A DNA stretch of 64,000 nt from Mesorhizobium sp. M1E.F.Ca.ET.045.02.1.1. Lineage in GTDB: Bacteria > Pseudomonadota > Alphaproteobacteria > Rhizobiales > Rhizobiaceae. This document shows, piece by piece, positions 11,064 to 20,395 of this stretch. Under the pieces are notes generated by a model. That model saw nothing but the letters and a program-made list of their open reading frames with translations, searched no databases and was not told where the DNA came from. Position 1 is the stretch's first letter. Every line of letters starts with the position of its first letter. A program made the position numbers and the translations under genes. Location of the stretch: NCBI RefSeq assembly GCF_003952485.1, contig NZ_CP034447.1:2742501-2806500 (forward strand), read 5' to 3'.

Positions 11064-14000
11064 ACGCGCCAGTCGACCCGTTCGCAAGCTCGCGTGTGTT
11101 CCGCGACAACCTCGTGGCGTCGACGATCCGCCAGCTGTTCGGGCCCCGTCCCGATGATCCGGCCGAGGAGCAAGACGAGCTGCTAACAATTTCCCCGCTG
11201 CAGCTCTACGCGACGGGCGTGCTCTTCCCGCAAAAGATGAGCCAACAAGTTCTCGAGGACAGCAGTGACGCCCCGACCGAGGACGAAGCGGAAACTCTGG
11301 AAGCGTTGCCTAAGGATATCCCCGTCGTCGAAACGCGCGCCGCGCGCCAGGACGGTGACGGATCGGACGACAGGGAGCCGCTGAATCTTGCCAACGAGTT
11401 CAGCCCTTCGGCAGCAGGTATTTCCTTTGCCATCGGTCAAGCGGTTTCGCTCGTCGTCCGGGCAACATGGGCGACCTATTCGCCCGACTCGGTCGAGGAA
11501 GTACATCCGTTCGCCGGTCAAACCAAACTGGATGGACGCCTCCATCCTGCGACAAGGCGGGTTCAAGCTTGGCGCCGCGTGCCCGGTGCGCGCGAGATCG
11601 TGTTGCCGAGAGCGACGACGCTTGGCCCGCAGCCGCCGATTCGGCTCGACGCTGACGGCATGCTGGCGCTGCGCACCACCGTTCGTCGCCGCGCCGATGG
11701 TCGACTAGTTTACTCATGCATGCTCGTCAACGAGCGCCGGGCCCAAGGAACTGCTGCGCCGTCCTGCGGGGACGTCTACTTTCAGGTCGGCTTAAAGATC
11801 CTGCATCGGGACGGTGAAGCGGTGTTCCTGCCGATCGACCGCAGCGTCGGCGAAGCGGTCGACGATCCTGAGCTCGCCACGATGGATCTGCTATTTCGCC
11901 ACCGTCGCGCATTTGCGCTCGGTCATGGCACCGCTGGCGATTGGAATCGCGACGAGGCGTTGTCGGAAGACGGTGCGGTCGATTGGGTCGCTGCGGTCGC
12001 GGTTCCCGATTACGAGCTCAAGCCTATACTTCCGCGCACAACGCCGTTCGATAGGGCGCGCGCGCTCAAGCTGTCGATGGGCTTCCTGTATCACCCAGGC
12101 GGAGACGATCCACGCGCGGCGATCCTCGAAGCGCTGCGAGACCTTACTCGTGACTACGAAAGCTGGATCGTCGAACAGGAAACCAAGATCCACGATCTGA
12201 ACGGCCAACTGCTTAACGCTGCAAGAAAAAACCTCGCTAATTGCCGCGTTTGCCACATCCGCATGCTCCGAGGCATCGCCCTTATCGAGCAAGAGGCCGA
12301 TGCGCTCACGGCGTTTCGCCTGATGAACAAGGCGATGTTCGTCCAGCAGCATCACTCGCGACTGCCGCGTCGCGGTCGCGAAGATCCGCTTCCAGACCGC
12401 GCAGGCGACGGCCGCGATAAGAGCTGGCGTCCCTTCCAACTCGGCTTCATCTTGATGAATCTCGCCTCGGCGTTCGATCCGGCAGACGATGAACGCAAGA
12501 TCGTCGACCTGATCTGGTTTCCAACCGGCGGCGGCAAGACGGAAGCCTATCTCGGCTTGAGCGCGTTCACAATCATCCTCAACAGGCTACGTGGCGAAGC
12601 CGCAGGCTGTACGGTTCTGATGCGCTACACGCTGCGCCTTTTGACTGCTCAGCAGTTCCAACGCGCCTCGGCGCTCACGCTCGCCATCGAGACGCTGCGA
12701 CGCGACCGCGATCTTGATTCCGACTTGGGCAACGAGCCGATCTCGATCGGGCTTTGGGTCGGCCGCAGCCTCTCGCCCAATACGCGTGACGATGCCCGCA
12801 ACCGCCTTCGCCAGCTTCAGCAGGACCGGTTTGCAGTCAATCCGTTCCAGGTGTTGCAATGCCCCTGGTGCGGCGCCGACTTCACGGATCGAGCAAAGCT
12901 CGGCTACGAAGAGGCGCGCCCCCGAGACGGCGGTGCTCGCACCGTGGCGTTCGTCTGCCCCGACGAGCATTGCGACTTTTCGAGAGCGAAAGGCGGCCTG
13001 CCGATTCTCGTCGTCGACGAGGATATCTATGCAGCGCCGCCGACCATCCTAATCGGCACTGTCGACAAATTCGCCCAGGTCGCCTGGGACAACAGGACTG
13101 GCCGCTTATTCGGAATCGGAACCGACGCGCCACCGCCCGCGCTCGTGATCCAAGACGAGCTTCATCTCATCTCCGGGCCTCTCGGCACAGTCGTGGGCCT
13201 CTACGAAACCGCGATAGATCGGCTTTGCTCGCGCGACGGTTATGTTCACAAGGTGGTGGCCTCGACGGCAACGATTCGTCGCGCAGCTGAGCAATGTCGA
13301 GACCTGTATGCTCGCGACTGCTTTGAATTCCCGCCGCAGGCGATCCGCTCGGGCGATTCTTATTTCGCCTTTGAGGACACCGATGCGCCGGGCCGTCGCT
13401 ACGTCGGGTTCATGGGGAACGCGGTCAAATCTCACCAGACGGCGTTGGTCCGCGCCTGTTCGCCGCTCCTCCAGAACGTCTGCTACCCACTCACCGAAGA
13501 GCAAGAGCGCGAGCGGTCGATCGTAGACCCATACGGAACGCTGGTCTGGTACTTCAATTCGCTACGCGAACTGGGACACGCCGCGACCTTGTGCGTCGGC
13601 GACATCCCGGAATTTCTCAAAGGCTATTGCCACCGCCAGGGTATTCGCCCTGAAGCCCGTCGCTATATTCGCGAGATCGTCGAGCTGACAAGCCGCCGCG
13701 GCGCCGAGGAGATCCCATCGATTCTGCAGCAACTCGAGATTAGGTGGCGACTTAGGCCGGCCGGGCCGCCGCCGGTCGACGTCCTACTTGCCACCAACAT
13801 GATCGCCGTCGGAGTCGACGTGGCAAGGCTTGGCGTCATAGTTATGAGTGGGCAGCCGAAGGGCACGTCCGAATACATACAGGCGAGTAGCCGTGTGGGG
13901 CGTCAGGTGCCCGGCCTCGTGCTCACCGTGTACACCCAAACCAAGAGTCGCGACCGATCGCACTACGAGCGTTTCGTCGCTTATCATCAAAGCCTCTATC

Positions 14001-14440
14001 GCAATGTCGAGCCCACCAGCGTGACTCCATTCTCGCCGCAAGCGCGCGAGCGTGGCCTGATGGGCGTATTCGTCGCTTTGTCTCGCCTCATCGCCGAGGT
14101 TGAAAGTCCTGATGCCGTCGCCTCGTTCGTCAACGACGTGGAAGACCAGATCGAGGCGATCCTGGCGCGCGTCGAGCGAATCGACCGCGACGAAGCCGAT
14201 GACACGCGTGTCGAGCTCGAGGCGGCGCTTGCCGAATGGCGTGCTTATAAGCCCCCGGAATGGGGACGGATGGGCGGTACGCCGACCGATCTCACCCTAA
14301 TGTATCCGTTCGGCTCTGTGCCCGACGATACGTTCCAGCGTCACGCTTGGCCCGTGCCCACGTCGATGCGAAACGTCGACGGCACCTCAAGCGGCCGTGT
14401 GATCACCATCTATCCGACACCCGCCGAGGAAGAAGCATGA
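11060..14440 (+). CDS. drmA: DISARM helicase DrmA
   Basis: A 1126-residue superfamily 2 helicase. Motif I is FPTGGGKTEAY near residue 488. A zinc-binding insert has CPWCG near 600 and CPDEHC near 632. Motif II is QDELH near 698 (DEXH), motif III ASTAT near 735, motif V ATNMIAVGVDVARL near 910 and motif VI ASSRVGRQ near 943. The long N-terminal region before the motor and the DELH box match DrmA, the core helicase of DISARM anti-phage systems, which acts with DrmB to sense or load on incoming DNA (family knowledge). Its start ATGA overlaps the stop of the upstream helicase gene and its stop overlaps the DrmB start. Confidence 0.88.
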   Translation: MNAPVDPFASSRVFRDNLVASTIRQLFGPRPDDPAEEQDELLTISPLQLYATGVLFPQKMSQQVLEDSSDAPTEDEAETLEALPKDIPVVETRAARQDGDGSDDREPLNLANEFSPSAAGISFAIGQAVSLVVRATWATYSPDSVEEVHPFAGQTKLDGRLHPATRRVQAWRRVPGAREIVLPRATTLGPQPPIRLDADGMLALRTTVRRRADGRLVYSCMLVNERRAQGTAAPSCGDVYFQVGLKILHRDGEAVFLPIDRSVGEAVDDPELATMDLLFRHRRAFALGHGTAGDWNRDEALSEDGAVDWVAAVAVPDYELKPILPRTTPFDRARALKLSMGFLYHPGGDDPRAAILEALRDLTRDYESWIVEQETKIHDLNGQLLNAARKNLANCRVCHIRMLRGIALIEQEADALTAFRLMNKAMFVQQHHSRLPRRGREDPLPDRAGDGRDKSWRPFQLGFILMNLASAFDPADDERKIVDLIWFPTGGGKTEAYLGLSAFTIILNRLRGEAAGCTVLMRYTLRLLTAQQFQRASALTLAIETLRRDRDLDSDLGNEPISIGLWVGRSLSPNTRDDARNRLRQLQQDRFAVNPFQVLQCPWCGADFTDRAKLGYEEARPRDGGARTVAFVCPDEHCDFSRAKGGLPILVVDEDIYAAPPTILIGTVDKFAQVAWDNRTGRLFGIGTDAPPPALVIQDELHLISGPLGTVVGLYETAIDRLCSRDGYVHKVVASTATIRRAAEQCRDLYARDCFEFPPQAIRSGDSYFAFEDTDAPGRRYVGFMGNAVKSHQTALVRACSPLLQNVCYPLTEEQERERSIVDPYGTLVWYFNSLRELGHAATLCVGDIPEFLKGYCHRQGIRPEARRYIREIVELTSRRGAEEIPSILQQLEIRWRLRPAGPPPVDVLLATNMIAVGVDVARLGVIVMSGQPKGTSEYIQASSRVGRQVPGLVLTVYTQTKSRDRSHYERFVAYHQSLYRNVEPTSVTPFSPQARERGLMGVFVALSRLIAEVESPDAVASFVNDVEDQIEAILARVERIDRDEADDTRVELEAALAEWRAYKPPEWGRMGGTPTDLTLMYPFGSVPDDTFQRHAWPVPTSMRNVDGTSSGRVITIYPTPAEEEA

Positions 14441-16335
14441 AGGAACGCGCGGAATTTCGCACTTCACAAGGGGTTGTACCGTTCGGCGTCGGAGCGATCA
14501 TCGACTTTCTCGACGAATCGCTGATGTCCGCTGGACTGGATGCGTGGCCATATGAGCTCGCTGACCCCTCGGTGAAACCGGAGATTCTCAAATCGAGCCA
14601 AGTGGTCGACGGCCGATTGGCGCGCCGGTTGAGCGCCGAGCTCGGTCGTCCTATCGATTTTTTCCTGAGCCCAACCGAGGCTCCTGACATCGCCCCGCGC
14701 GGCACGCCGCACCTCGACCGCGCCGACATGCCATTCGTCCGTTTCCCCAATTGGCATTTCTGCCCGCGTTGCCGGCATCTCAAGCATGTGCCGTGGAACA
14801 CGCCGTGGCGTTCCGAAGGCCTGCGTTGCCATAACCCCGGCAGGCGCGCCGAAGGCGAAGCGAAGCCATGCTCGGAGCTGCCGGCCAAGCGCCGTCCGCG
14901 CCTGTCGCCCGTTCGCTTCGTCACTGCCTGCGAGGCGGGCCACATGATGGACTTTCCGTGGCACGAATGGGCGCACTCCGGCGACATACCCGCTTGCGCG
15001 CCCGAGACGGCGCAGCTGTACCTCTATTCGACCACAGCGGCCGGCCTCGCTGGCGTCGTCGTCAAATGCACGAGCTGCGGCTCGTCACGCTCAATGGCAG
15101 GCGCGTTTCAGCGAGACGCGCTGCGGGGCATGGCGACGCCCTCATGCTGCGGCGAACGCCCCTGGCTTGGTCCCGACGGCACTGTCGACTGCCCGTCATT
15201 GGTTCCGCAGACGATCCAGCGTGGTGCTTCAAACTCATACTTCGCCAAGCTGACGAGTTCGATCCTGATCCCTCCCTATTCCGCCAAGGTCCAGCAGGTC
15301 CTAGACCGCCCCGACATTTGGGACGAGATCACGTCGTTCACGGTGGAGGGGAAGCCTCACCTGCCGTTCCTCAAGACAAAGGCTCGGAACCTAGGACTTG
15401 ACGAGGACGCGTTTATCGCCGCAGTCCTCCAGCGGCTGAGCGGCGACGGAACGGCCGCGGCCGACACCTACACCGACGAGACCCGCTACCGCTTTGACGA
15501 GTACAAGGCCTACACGGGCGCTCGCCCCCCGGAGCTCGAGCGGCACGACTTCGACACGAAGGCATGCGACGTCCGCGGCTACGAGCCTTGGTTCGCGCAA
15601 GCCTTCGAGGCCGTCGTGCTAGTTCGACGGCTGCGCGAAACACGTGTGCTGACCGGTTTCACGCGGCTGGTACCGCCTGACGCCGCAGGCGGCGCGCTTG
15701 CTGCGCTCTCGCTCGCTCCCAAACGTTGGCTGCCCGGCTTTTCGGTGCGGGGAGAAGGCATCTTCCTCCAGTTCTCGCGCGAGCGCCTCGCCGCGTGGCG
15801 GGCTTTGCCGGAGATCGAGGCGCGCGTCGGCGGGCTTCAGACGCAGCTGACGCGGCTCGCCGTGGAGCGCGGGCGACCCGTTCGTGTGATCACGCCCGCG
15901 TACCTCCTTATTCACAGCTTCGCCCATCTTCTTATCCGCCAACTGGCCTTCGAGTGCGGCTATGATTCCTCAAGTCTTCGTGAGCGCCTCTACGTGTCCG
16001 ACGATTCTGCCCATCCGATGGCGGGCCTGCTCGTCTATACCGCGAGCGGCGATTCCGAAGGAACGCTCGGCGGCTTGGTGCGCCAGGGGGAGGCGGGCCG
16101 TCTCGACGCGACCGTCAGAGCGGCGCTTGCCAACGCTGCGATTTGCTCGTCCGATCCCTTATGCATCGAGAGCGAAGGCCAAGGCACCAACGCGCTCAAC
16201 CGCGCCGCTTGCCACGCCTGCGCGCTGCTCCCCGAAACGAGCTGCGAAGAGGGCAATCTGCTGCTTGATCGGGTCGTCGCAATCGGCACCCCGGAGAACT
16301 CCGGACTCGGCTATTTCGGAAGCGTGATGATCTAG
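14437..16335 (+). CDS. drmB: DISARM protein DrmB (DUF1998)
   Basis: A 632-residue protein. The N terminus has FRTSQGVVPFGVGAIIDF, the conserved opening of DrmB. Cysteine pairs follow (CPRCRHLKHVPW, then further Cys pairs near residues 135-260), consistent with bound zinc. The C-terminal DUF1998 domain has LLIHSFAHLLIRQLAFECGY and later NRAACHACALLPETSCEEGN. DrmB forms the core DISARM complex with DrmA (family knowledge). The start at 14437 is fixed by the ATGA overlap with drmA; an open frame upstream in drmA is not the true start. It ends 2 bases from the end of the convergent kinase-ATPase gene. Confidence 0.88.
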   Translation: MKERAEFRTSQGVVPFGVGAIIDFLDESLMSAGLDAWPYELADPSVKPEILKSSQVVDGRLARRLSAELGRPIDFFLSPTEAPDIAPRGTPHLDRADMPFVRFPNWHFCPRCRHLKHVPWNTPWRSEGLRCHNPGRRAEGEAKPCSELPAKRRPRLSPVRFVTACEAGHMMDFPWHEWAHSGDIPACAPETAQLYLYSTTAAGLAGVVVKCTSCGSSRSMAGAFQRDALRGMATPSCCGERPWLGPDGTVDCPSLVPQTIQRGASNSYFAKLTSSILIPPYSAKVQQVLDRPDIWDEITSFTVEGKPHLPFLKTKARNLGLDEDAFIAAVLQRLSGDGTAAADTYTDETRYRFDEYKAYTGARPPELERHDFDTKACDVRGYEPWFAQAFEAVVLVRRLRETRVLTGFTRLVPPDAAGGALAALSLAPKRWLPGFSVRGEGIFLQFSRERLAAWRALPEIEARVGGLQTQLTRLAVERGRPVRVITPAYLLIHSFAHLLIRQLAFECGYDSSSLRERLYVSDDSAHPMAGLLVYTASGDSEGTLGGLVRQGEAGRLDATVRAALANAAICSSDPLCIESEGQGTNALNRAACHACALLPETSCEEGNLLLDRVVAIGTPENSGLGYFGSVMI

Positions 16336-16336
16336 C

Positions 16337-19300
16337 TCATCCGTTTTGGCGGCTCACCCGAAAGTAACGCGACGTGCCCACGCCTTTGGTAAAACGCGGT
16401 TGATCGAAGGCCTGCGGCTTCACATACCAAACTTGGCTGATCGGCCGCACGGCTGAGGCGATGGCCGCCGCAGTCGCCTGCATCTTATTTCCAGTCAGCC
16501 CGATTTCATAATCGAGCCCTCCGCGCACGAACCAACCCTCATGTTGGCGAAGCAGGATCCCAACCAATTCAGAGAGGTTACCCGCATCCGCTGACGCAAC
16601 AACCCCGCCCGGCGTATCTTCAAGCGCGACCCGAGCGGCGATACCTCCAACGCGCGCCCGCGAGGTTTCCGCCACGTCGGTTATGACCTGGACCGCATCA
16701 TACTCGCGTGCACCGGTGATATGGAGAAGCCGCTCGTGCCTGGGCGAGGCGAAGGCGGACAGGGCCCGCAGCCGTGTTCTGTCCGACTCGGCGGCAAGCA
16801 GCGGTATCGATTGATATGGCCCAGTCTCGCCAGTCAGCACATCGCGCAACGCAGTCAATAGAAGATGATGATCGGATGCGCTATATGCGTCCAAGACGGT
16901 CTTCAGGTCGGTTTCAAGGGGATAATATTGGGCTGCGCTGGTGTAGGCGATGAGAAGTTCCTCGTTAGTGCGCATCCCCGCCCGGACAAAGGAGAACAGA
17001 GCGGGCTTGACCAGTCCGGTGACGTCGACCACCGCTCGGCCGCCGAGTTGAGGAGACTTTCCATCCGAAAGCGAGCCATAGGAGATTTCTTCAAGCGGAA
17101 TACCCCGCTCTCGGACGGCACGGCACATCGCGTCAGCATGCCCGTCGTTCTCATATCGCAATGCAAGGACGCGGCGGGCTTTGATTAGCGACAACAACCG
17201 CAGAGTCGACTCAAAGGTGCGCTCTTCAAAGCCCAATCCCACTACGAGATCGTCGACCACGATATCGCTAAGAGCATCGGCTTTCAGCTCTTCGATTGAA
17301 GGCGCTGGTGGAAACACCAAAGGCAGCCCTTCGTCGAGGCGGACTTGTAGGTCCGGCTTTAGTTGCGCGAGAAGGTCCATCTGAATGCCCGCGGCACGCG
17401 GAGCAGGTTCGAATCGGCGCGGCTCATCCTCCGAATCCGCTTCCGGAAGGTCTTCGCTGTACTCCTCGTATTGGCCCGTCGACAAATTACGCAGCAAGAC
17501 CTCGCGACCTGCCTCTGGTTCCGCAAGCCAGCGCTCAAGATCTTCTCCTGAAAGCTCGAAGCGATCGCGGTCAGACAGTCCGATGTAGTTGGCTAAACCG
17601 TATAACTTACGAAAACTAAGCTTGAATTGGTGTACCGGATCCGAATCATGCGTTTTCGTCCGTGCGGTTCCGCCAGTGAATACGAACACCCCCGCATCAA
17701 CCAGTTCACGAAGCCTGTTCATCTGTGTCTGCAGTTCACCGGAAGTCACACGGACGTAGAGCGACGTATATTGCCGAATCCGTCCTGTCGGCTTGCCTTT
17801 GCCGGACTCCATAAGAAGCTGGTGTGATGCTTCGGCAAACTGCAACGCTACCGTCTTGAGGTCGCTGCCCCGCCGATCGAGGCTGTAGAGATGTCGGGCG
17901 CAAAAATCCTGGAATACTTCATGCTGTCGTTCGGGCGAGACGGGCAAGCCCGATCGGTTACCCGTCAGGATTTCCTGATAGATCTGAATGACGGCCCCGA
18001 TATCACCTACACACACACCTGCAAGAGCACGCAGGCCGTGATACAGCCGCTTGCGTTCCCGCGACCGCATCTGCGTCTCAGCGATCACGCGAGCAATTGA
18101 CTCGAGATCGACGTCGCCCAGGACATCCACGGAACTTTGGCTGGGGTGACCGGGAAAAAGGCGAGCTCGCGCGTCGAGAATCTTTGTAACGAACGTTTTC
18201 CCACTGCGATCTTTGAGGCGTGTCTGAACCTCCGCTCCTAAGTCGAACGTATTAAAGTCACGGCCGGCCGCTGCTGGATGGACTTGGCCGGGAGACTTCA
18301 AACTGAGGAAGATGGTCTGCGCCTCCGAGGTCAGCTTGAACGCGCAATGCGCGTGTTGGAACAGCAGGGCGGAAAGTAGATCCTCGACCCGATCGGGATC
18401 GAGGTAGCGCGTCGAAACATCGTCTAGAAGAAACAGAATCTGTGCATCGTTCCAGATCGGCGCCGCTCGTCGCAGGGCTTCTGCAAGCTGCGGGAAGGCA
18501 GTGTTGGGATTTGTTGCGAGACGCAGGCCGGAATCGCTGCGGCTGACTCGAACGAGCAGGTCGCTCATCGCCCGTTCCAGTTGTTCTACCGTCGTCACAG
18601 ACTCGATTGCCGGAGGGGGCATCAGCGAATCAGTAACCGCCCGAATCAATCCGACACCAGCGTCGAAGGAGAGTACTCCGCCGTTAAGATCTTGGAGGTG
18701 CGCCATTGCCCGTGCTCCTTGCGCCGCATAAGCGACGAGAAGCCTGGCGAATAGTTCCTCGGTCGAAGGCCGGTCAGCGCGCGGATCAACAGGGATAAGG
18801 CGCTGCGCTGATACGAACAGTCCGACATATCCATCGTCCGTCACCCGGCGCAGCGCGTCCTTGTCCGTTTCCTTTGGCAATACAGCCGCACGGGCGTGAA
18901 ACTGCAGCGAATGGAGAAGCATTGTTTTTCCGCAACCCCGCATTCCCGTCATGACGAGTGGTCCGGGCGCACTGACCTTTTTGAGCCATGCACCCTCCGG
19001 ATCGACTATGAGCTGCGGCACGTACCATGCATCGAGGGTCTGCGCGTTGTAGGACTCTGCAAATGTGCGCAGCACGGTCTGATTGCGCCAAGGGCGCCAC
19101 GGCTCGGCAGTGCGATGATATTGCTCGCGGATACCCGCGATAGTGTCGTCGGCGGACGGCGTACGTTGGTGCTCCGTTGCTGCGGCGAGCCCCTGTGCGA
19201 TGCCGTGGAGCTTTAGTCCGATGCGCTTATCCAGATCAGGGGCTGCGTCCCCATCCGACAACAGTCGGTCGGCCATCGCGTGGATATGGCGACCGATCCA

Positions 19301-19990
19301 GTGCAGATCACCAAGATGAATGCCACCCGAGCGGCGATCTCCTGCAACTGAGCCGAGATCGATTGCGACGGCGCGGATCGCCGGTTCGATCGCGTCTGCC
19401 CGTTTGTGTCCCGTCGGCAGATCCCGAACGATGATGTTGGCCGCGTGCAAGTCATTGTGATGGACCTTTAGGCGCTCGAACTCTTCTTTCATCCTGAAGA
19501 GGTCACATGCGATCTGTGCTGCCCGCGCCGCCGAAAGTGAGCGTGCGCCGGACAGATACCTCGCCAACGTGTCGCCCTCGACGAATTGAAGTACGGCGAC
19601 ATGACAGCTCAGCGTGATGTCTCTGAAGGCGATGTGGCAGTCGAACATCTGCTCGACTGCGACGACGTGATCCGCGCCGTCAGCAACTTCGGCGTGAAGT
19701 TCAGTCTCTTTTGCGAAATCCTTCCCGAACTTTCGATAAAGCTCGACAGGGCTTACTTTCAGAACCCTAAGAGCGCGATTGAGACCCGTCCGCGGTTTCG
19801 CGACGAAGGTCGCCGCATAGAAGCCGCGACCCAGCGAACGCAGAACGTCGAAATCGCCGATTTCAGTGGGCGTCCATGCTAACGGGAAACCGTATTCTCG
19901 GCCGCAATGGGGACACAACTCGTCGAGCCGTTTCTCCCGCTGATCATAGTCGGGGCAGGTGAAACAACAGAATTTTCCGATCTCCGACAC
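16337..19990 (-). CDS. Zinc ribbon / kinase-like / STAND ATPase multidomain protein
   Basis: A 1217-residue protein. Order: CxxC...CxxC zinc ribbon (about 8-29); kinase-like domain (about 45-215) with glycine loop GRGFYAA, VLK lysine, catalytic-loop HHNDLHAANI and IDLGS in place of DFG; P-loop NTPase with Walker A GMRGCGKT (349-356) and Walker B ILFLLDD (518-524); a winged-helix-like stretch (about 730-800); and a C-terminal alpha/beta domain (about 905-1217) opening with VDDLVVGLGFEERTFESTL. The kinase loop keeps Asp and Asn, so activity is possible, but HND and DLG replace HRD and DFG. The start is GTG 19990 after GAGGGAGA. It converges on drmB and diverges from the HTH-methyltransferase pair. 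The architecture suggests a sensor with a C-terminal effector. I cannot name the last domain. Confidence 0.8.
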   Translation of the reverse strand: MSEIGKFCCFTCPDYDQREKRLDELCPHCGREYGFPLAWTPTEIGDFDVLRSLGRGFYAATFVAKPRTGLNRALRVLKVSPVELYRKFGKDFAKETELHAEVADGADHVVAVEQMFDCHIAFRDITLSCHVAVLQFVEGDTLARYLSGARSLSAARAAQIACDLFRMKEEFERLKVHHNDLHAANIIVRDLPTGHKRADAIEPAIRAVAIDLGSVAGDRRSGGIHLGDLHWIGRHIHAMADRLLSDGDAAPDLDKRIGLKLHGIAQGLAAATEHQRTPSADDTIAGIREQYHRTAEPWRPWRNQTVLRTFAESYNAQTLDAWYVPQLIVDPEGAWLKKVSAPGPLVMTGMRGCGKTMLLHSLQFHARAAVLPKETDKDALRRVTDDGYVGLFVSAQRLIPVDPRADRPSTEELFARLLVAYAAQGARAMAHLQDLNGGVLSFDAGVGLIRAVTDSLMPPPAIESVTTVEQLERAMSDLLVRVSRSDSGLRLATNPNTAFPQLAEALRRAAPIWNDAQILFLLDDVSTRYLDPDRVEDLLSALLFQHAHCAFKLTSEAQTIFLSLKSPGQVHPAAAGRDFNTFDLGAEVQTRLKDRSGKTFVTKILDARARLFPGHPSQSSVDVLGDVDLESIARVIAETQMRSRERKRLYHGLRALAGVCVGDIGAVIQIYQEILTGNRSGLPVSPERQHEVFQDFCARHLYSLDRRGSDLKTVALQFAEASHQLLMESGKGKPTGRIRQYTSLYVRVTSGELQTQMNRLRELVDAGVFVFTGGTARTKTHDSDPVHQFKLSFRKLYGLANYIGLSDRDRFELSGEDLERWLAEPEAGREVLLRNLSTGQYEEYSEDLPEADSEDEPRRFEPAPRAAGIQMDLLAQLKPDLQVRLDEGLPLVFPPAPSIEELKADALSDIVVDDLVVGLGFEERTFESTLRLLSLIKARRVLALRYENDGHADAMCRAVRERGIPLEEISYGSLSDGKSPQLGGRAVVDVTGLVKPALFSFVRAGMRTNEELLIAYTSAAQYYPLETDLKTVLDAYSASDHHLLLTALRDVLTGETGPYQSIPLLAAESDRTRLRALSAFASPRHERLLHITGAREYDAVQVITDVAETSRARVGGIAARVALEDTPGGVVASADAGNLSELVGILLRQHEGWFVRGGLDYEIGLTGNKMQATAAAIASAVRPISQVWYVKPQAFDQPRFTKGVGTSRYFRVSRQNG

Positions 19991-20046
19991 CGATCTCCCT
20001 CTCGTGTACTGCTAGAGTCAAACGATGTAACGCTCTTCGTCCGCCA

Positions 20047-20163
20047 ACGCTATCGTGTCGGCTACGGGATCGTCCAGCATTGGCCATGCCCCCTTCGCGA
20101 CAACGGATAGCGAAACACAACGGATAGCGGAAGGTTGACCCGTGACTACGATTGAGTATAGTC
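20047..20163. promoter_or_regulatory. Divergent control region with iterated 13-bp repeats
   Basis: It lies between the divergent kinase-ATPase gene and the HTH-methyltransferase pair. ACAACGGATAGCG occurs exactly at 20100-20112 and 20117-20129, 17 bases apart, and CGCTATC at 20048-20054 matches the opposite strand of its core. GACTA (20144-20148) and TAGTC (20159-20163) form a further short inverted pair nearer the HTH start. These are candidate binding sites for the small HTH protein encoded next door. Confidence 0.5.
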
Positions 20164-20191
20164 AATAGGGGTAAAGGGGGGCGGTCAGCCT

Positions 20192-20395
20192 ATGAGTAGT
20201 GACGGCGATCTATATATTGCCGAGGCTGCAGCGGCTGCCGGAATCTCGAAGCCGACGTTGCTTCGATGGATCAAAGACGGGAAGGTTCATGACGCTCGCC
20301 AGCGCGACCGAAACGGTTGGCGCATCTTTTCGCCGGACGAGGTAGAGCAGATCAAGGCGCGCGCAGCGTCCACCAGACCGGCAACAAAAGCATGA
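20192..20395 (+). CDS. Small MerR-type helix-turn-helix protein
   Basis: A 67-residue protein with a single MerR/excisionase-type helix-turn-helix: YIAEAAAAAGISKPTLLRWI, then a basic loop and wing with WRIFSPDEVEQIKAR. There is no ligand-binding extension. Its stop overlaps the methyltransferase start (ATGA at 20392-20395), so the two are made together. A small HTH gene coupled to a methyltransferase recalls controller proteins of restriction-modification systems, which delay or balance expression; that role is inferred. Direct repeats just upstream could be its operator. It could also be an excisionase-like factor. Confidence 0.8.
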   Translation: MSSDGDLYIAEAAAAAGISKPTLLRWIKDGKVHDARQRDRNGWRIFSPDEVEQIKARAASTRPATKA

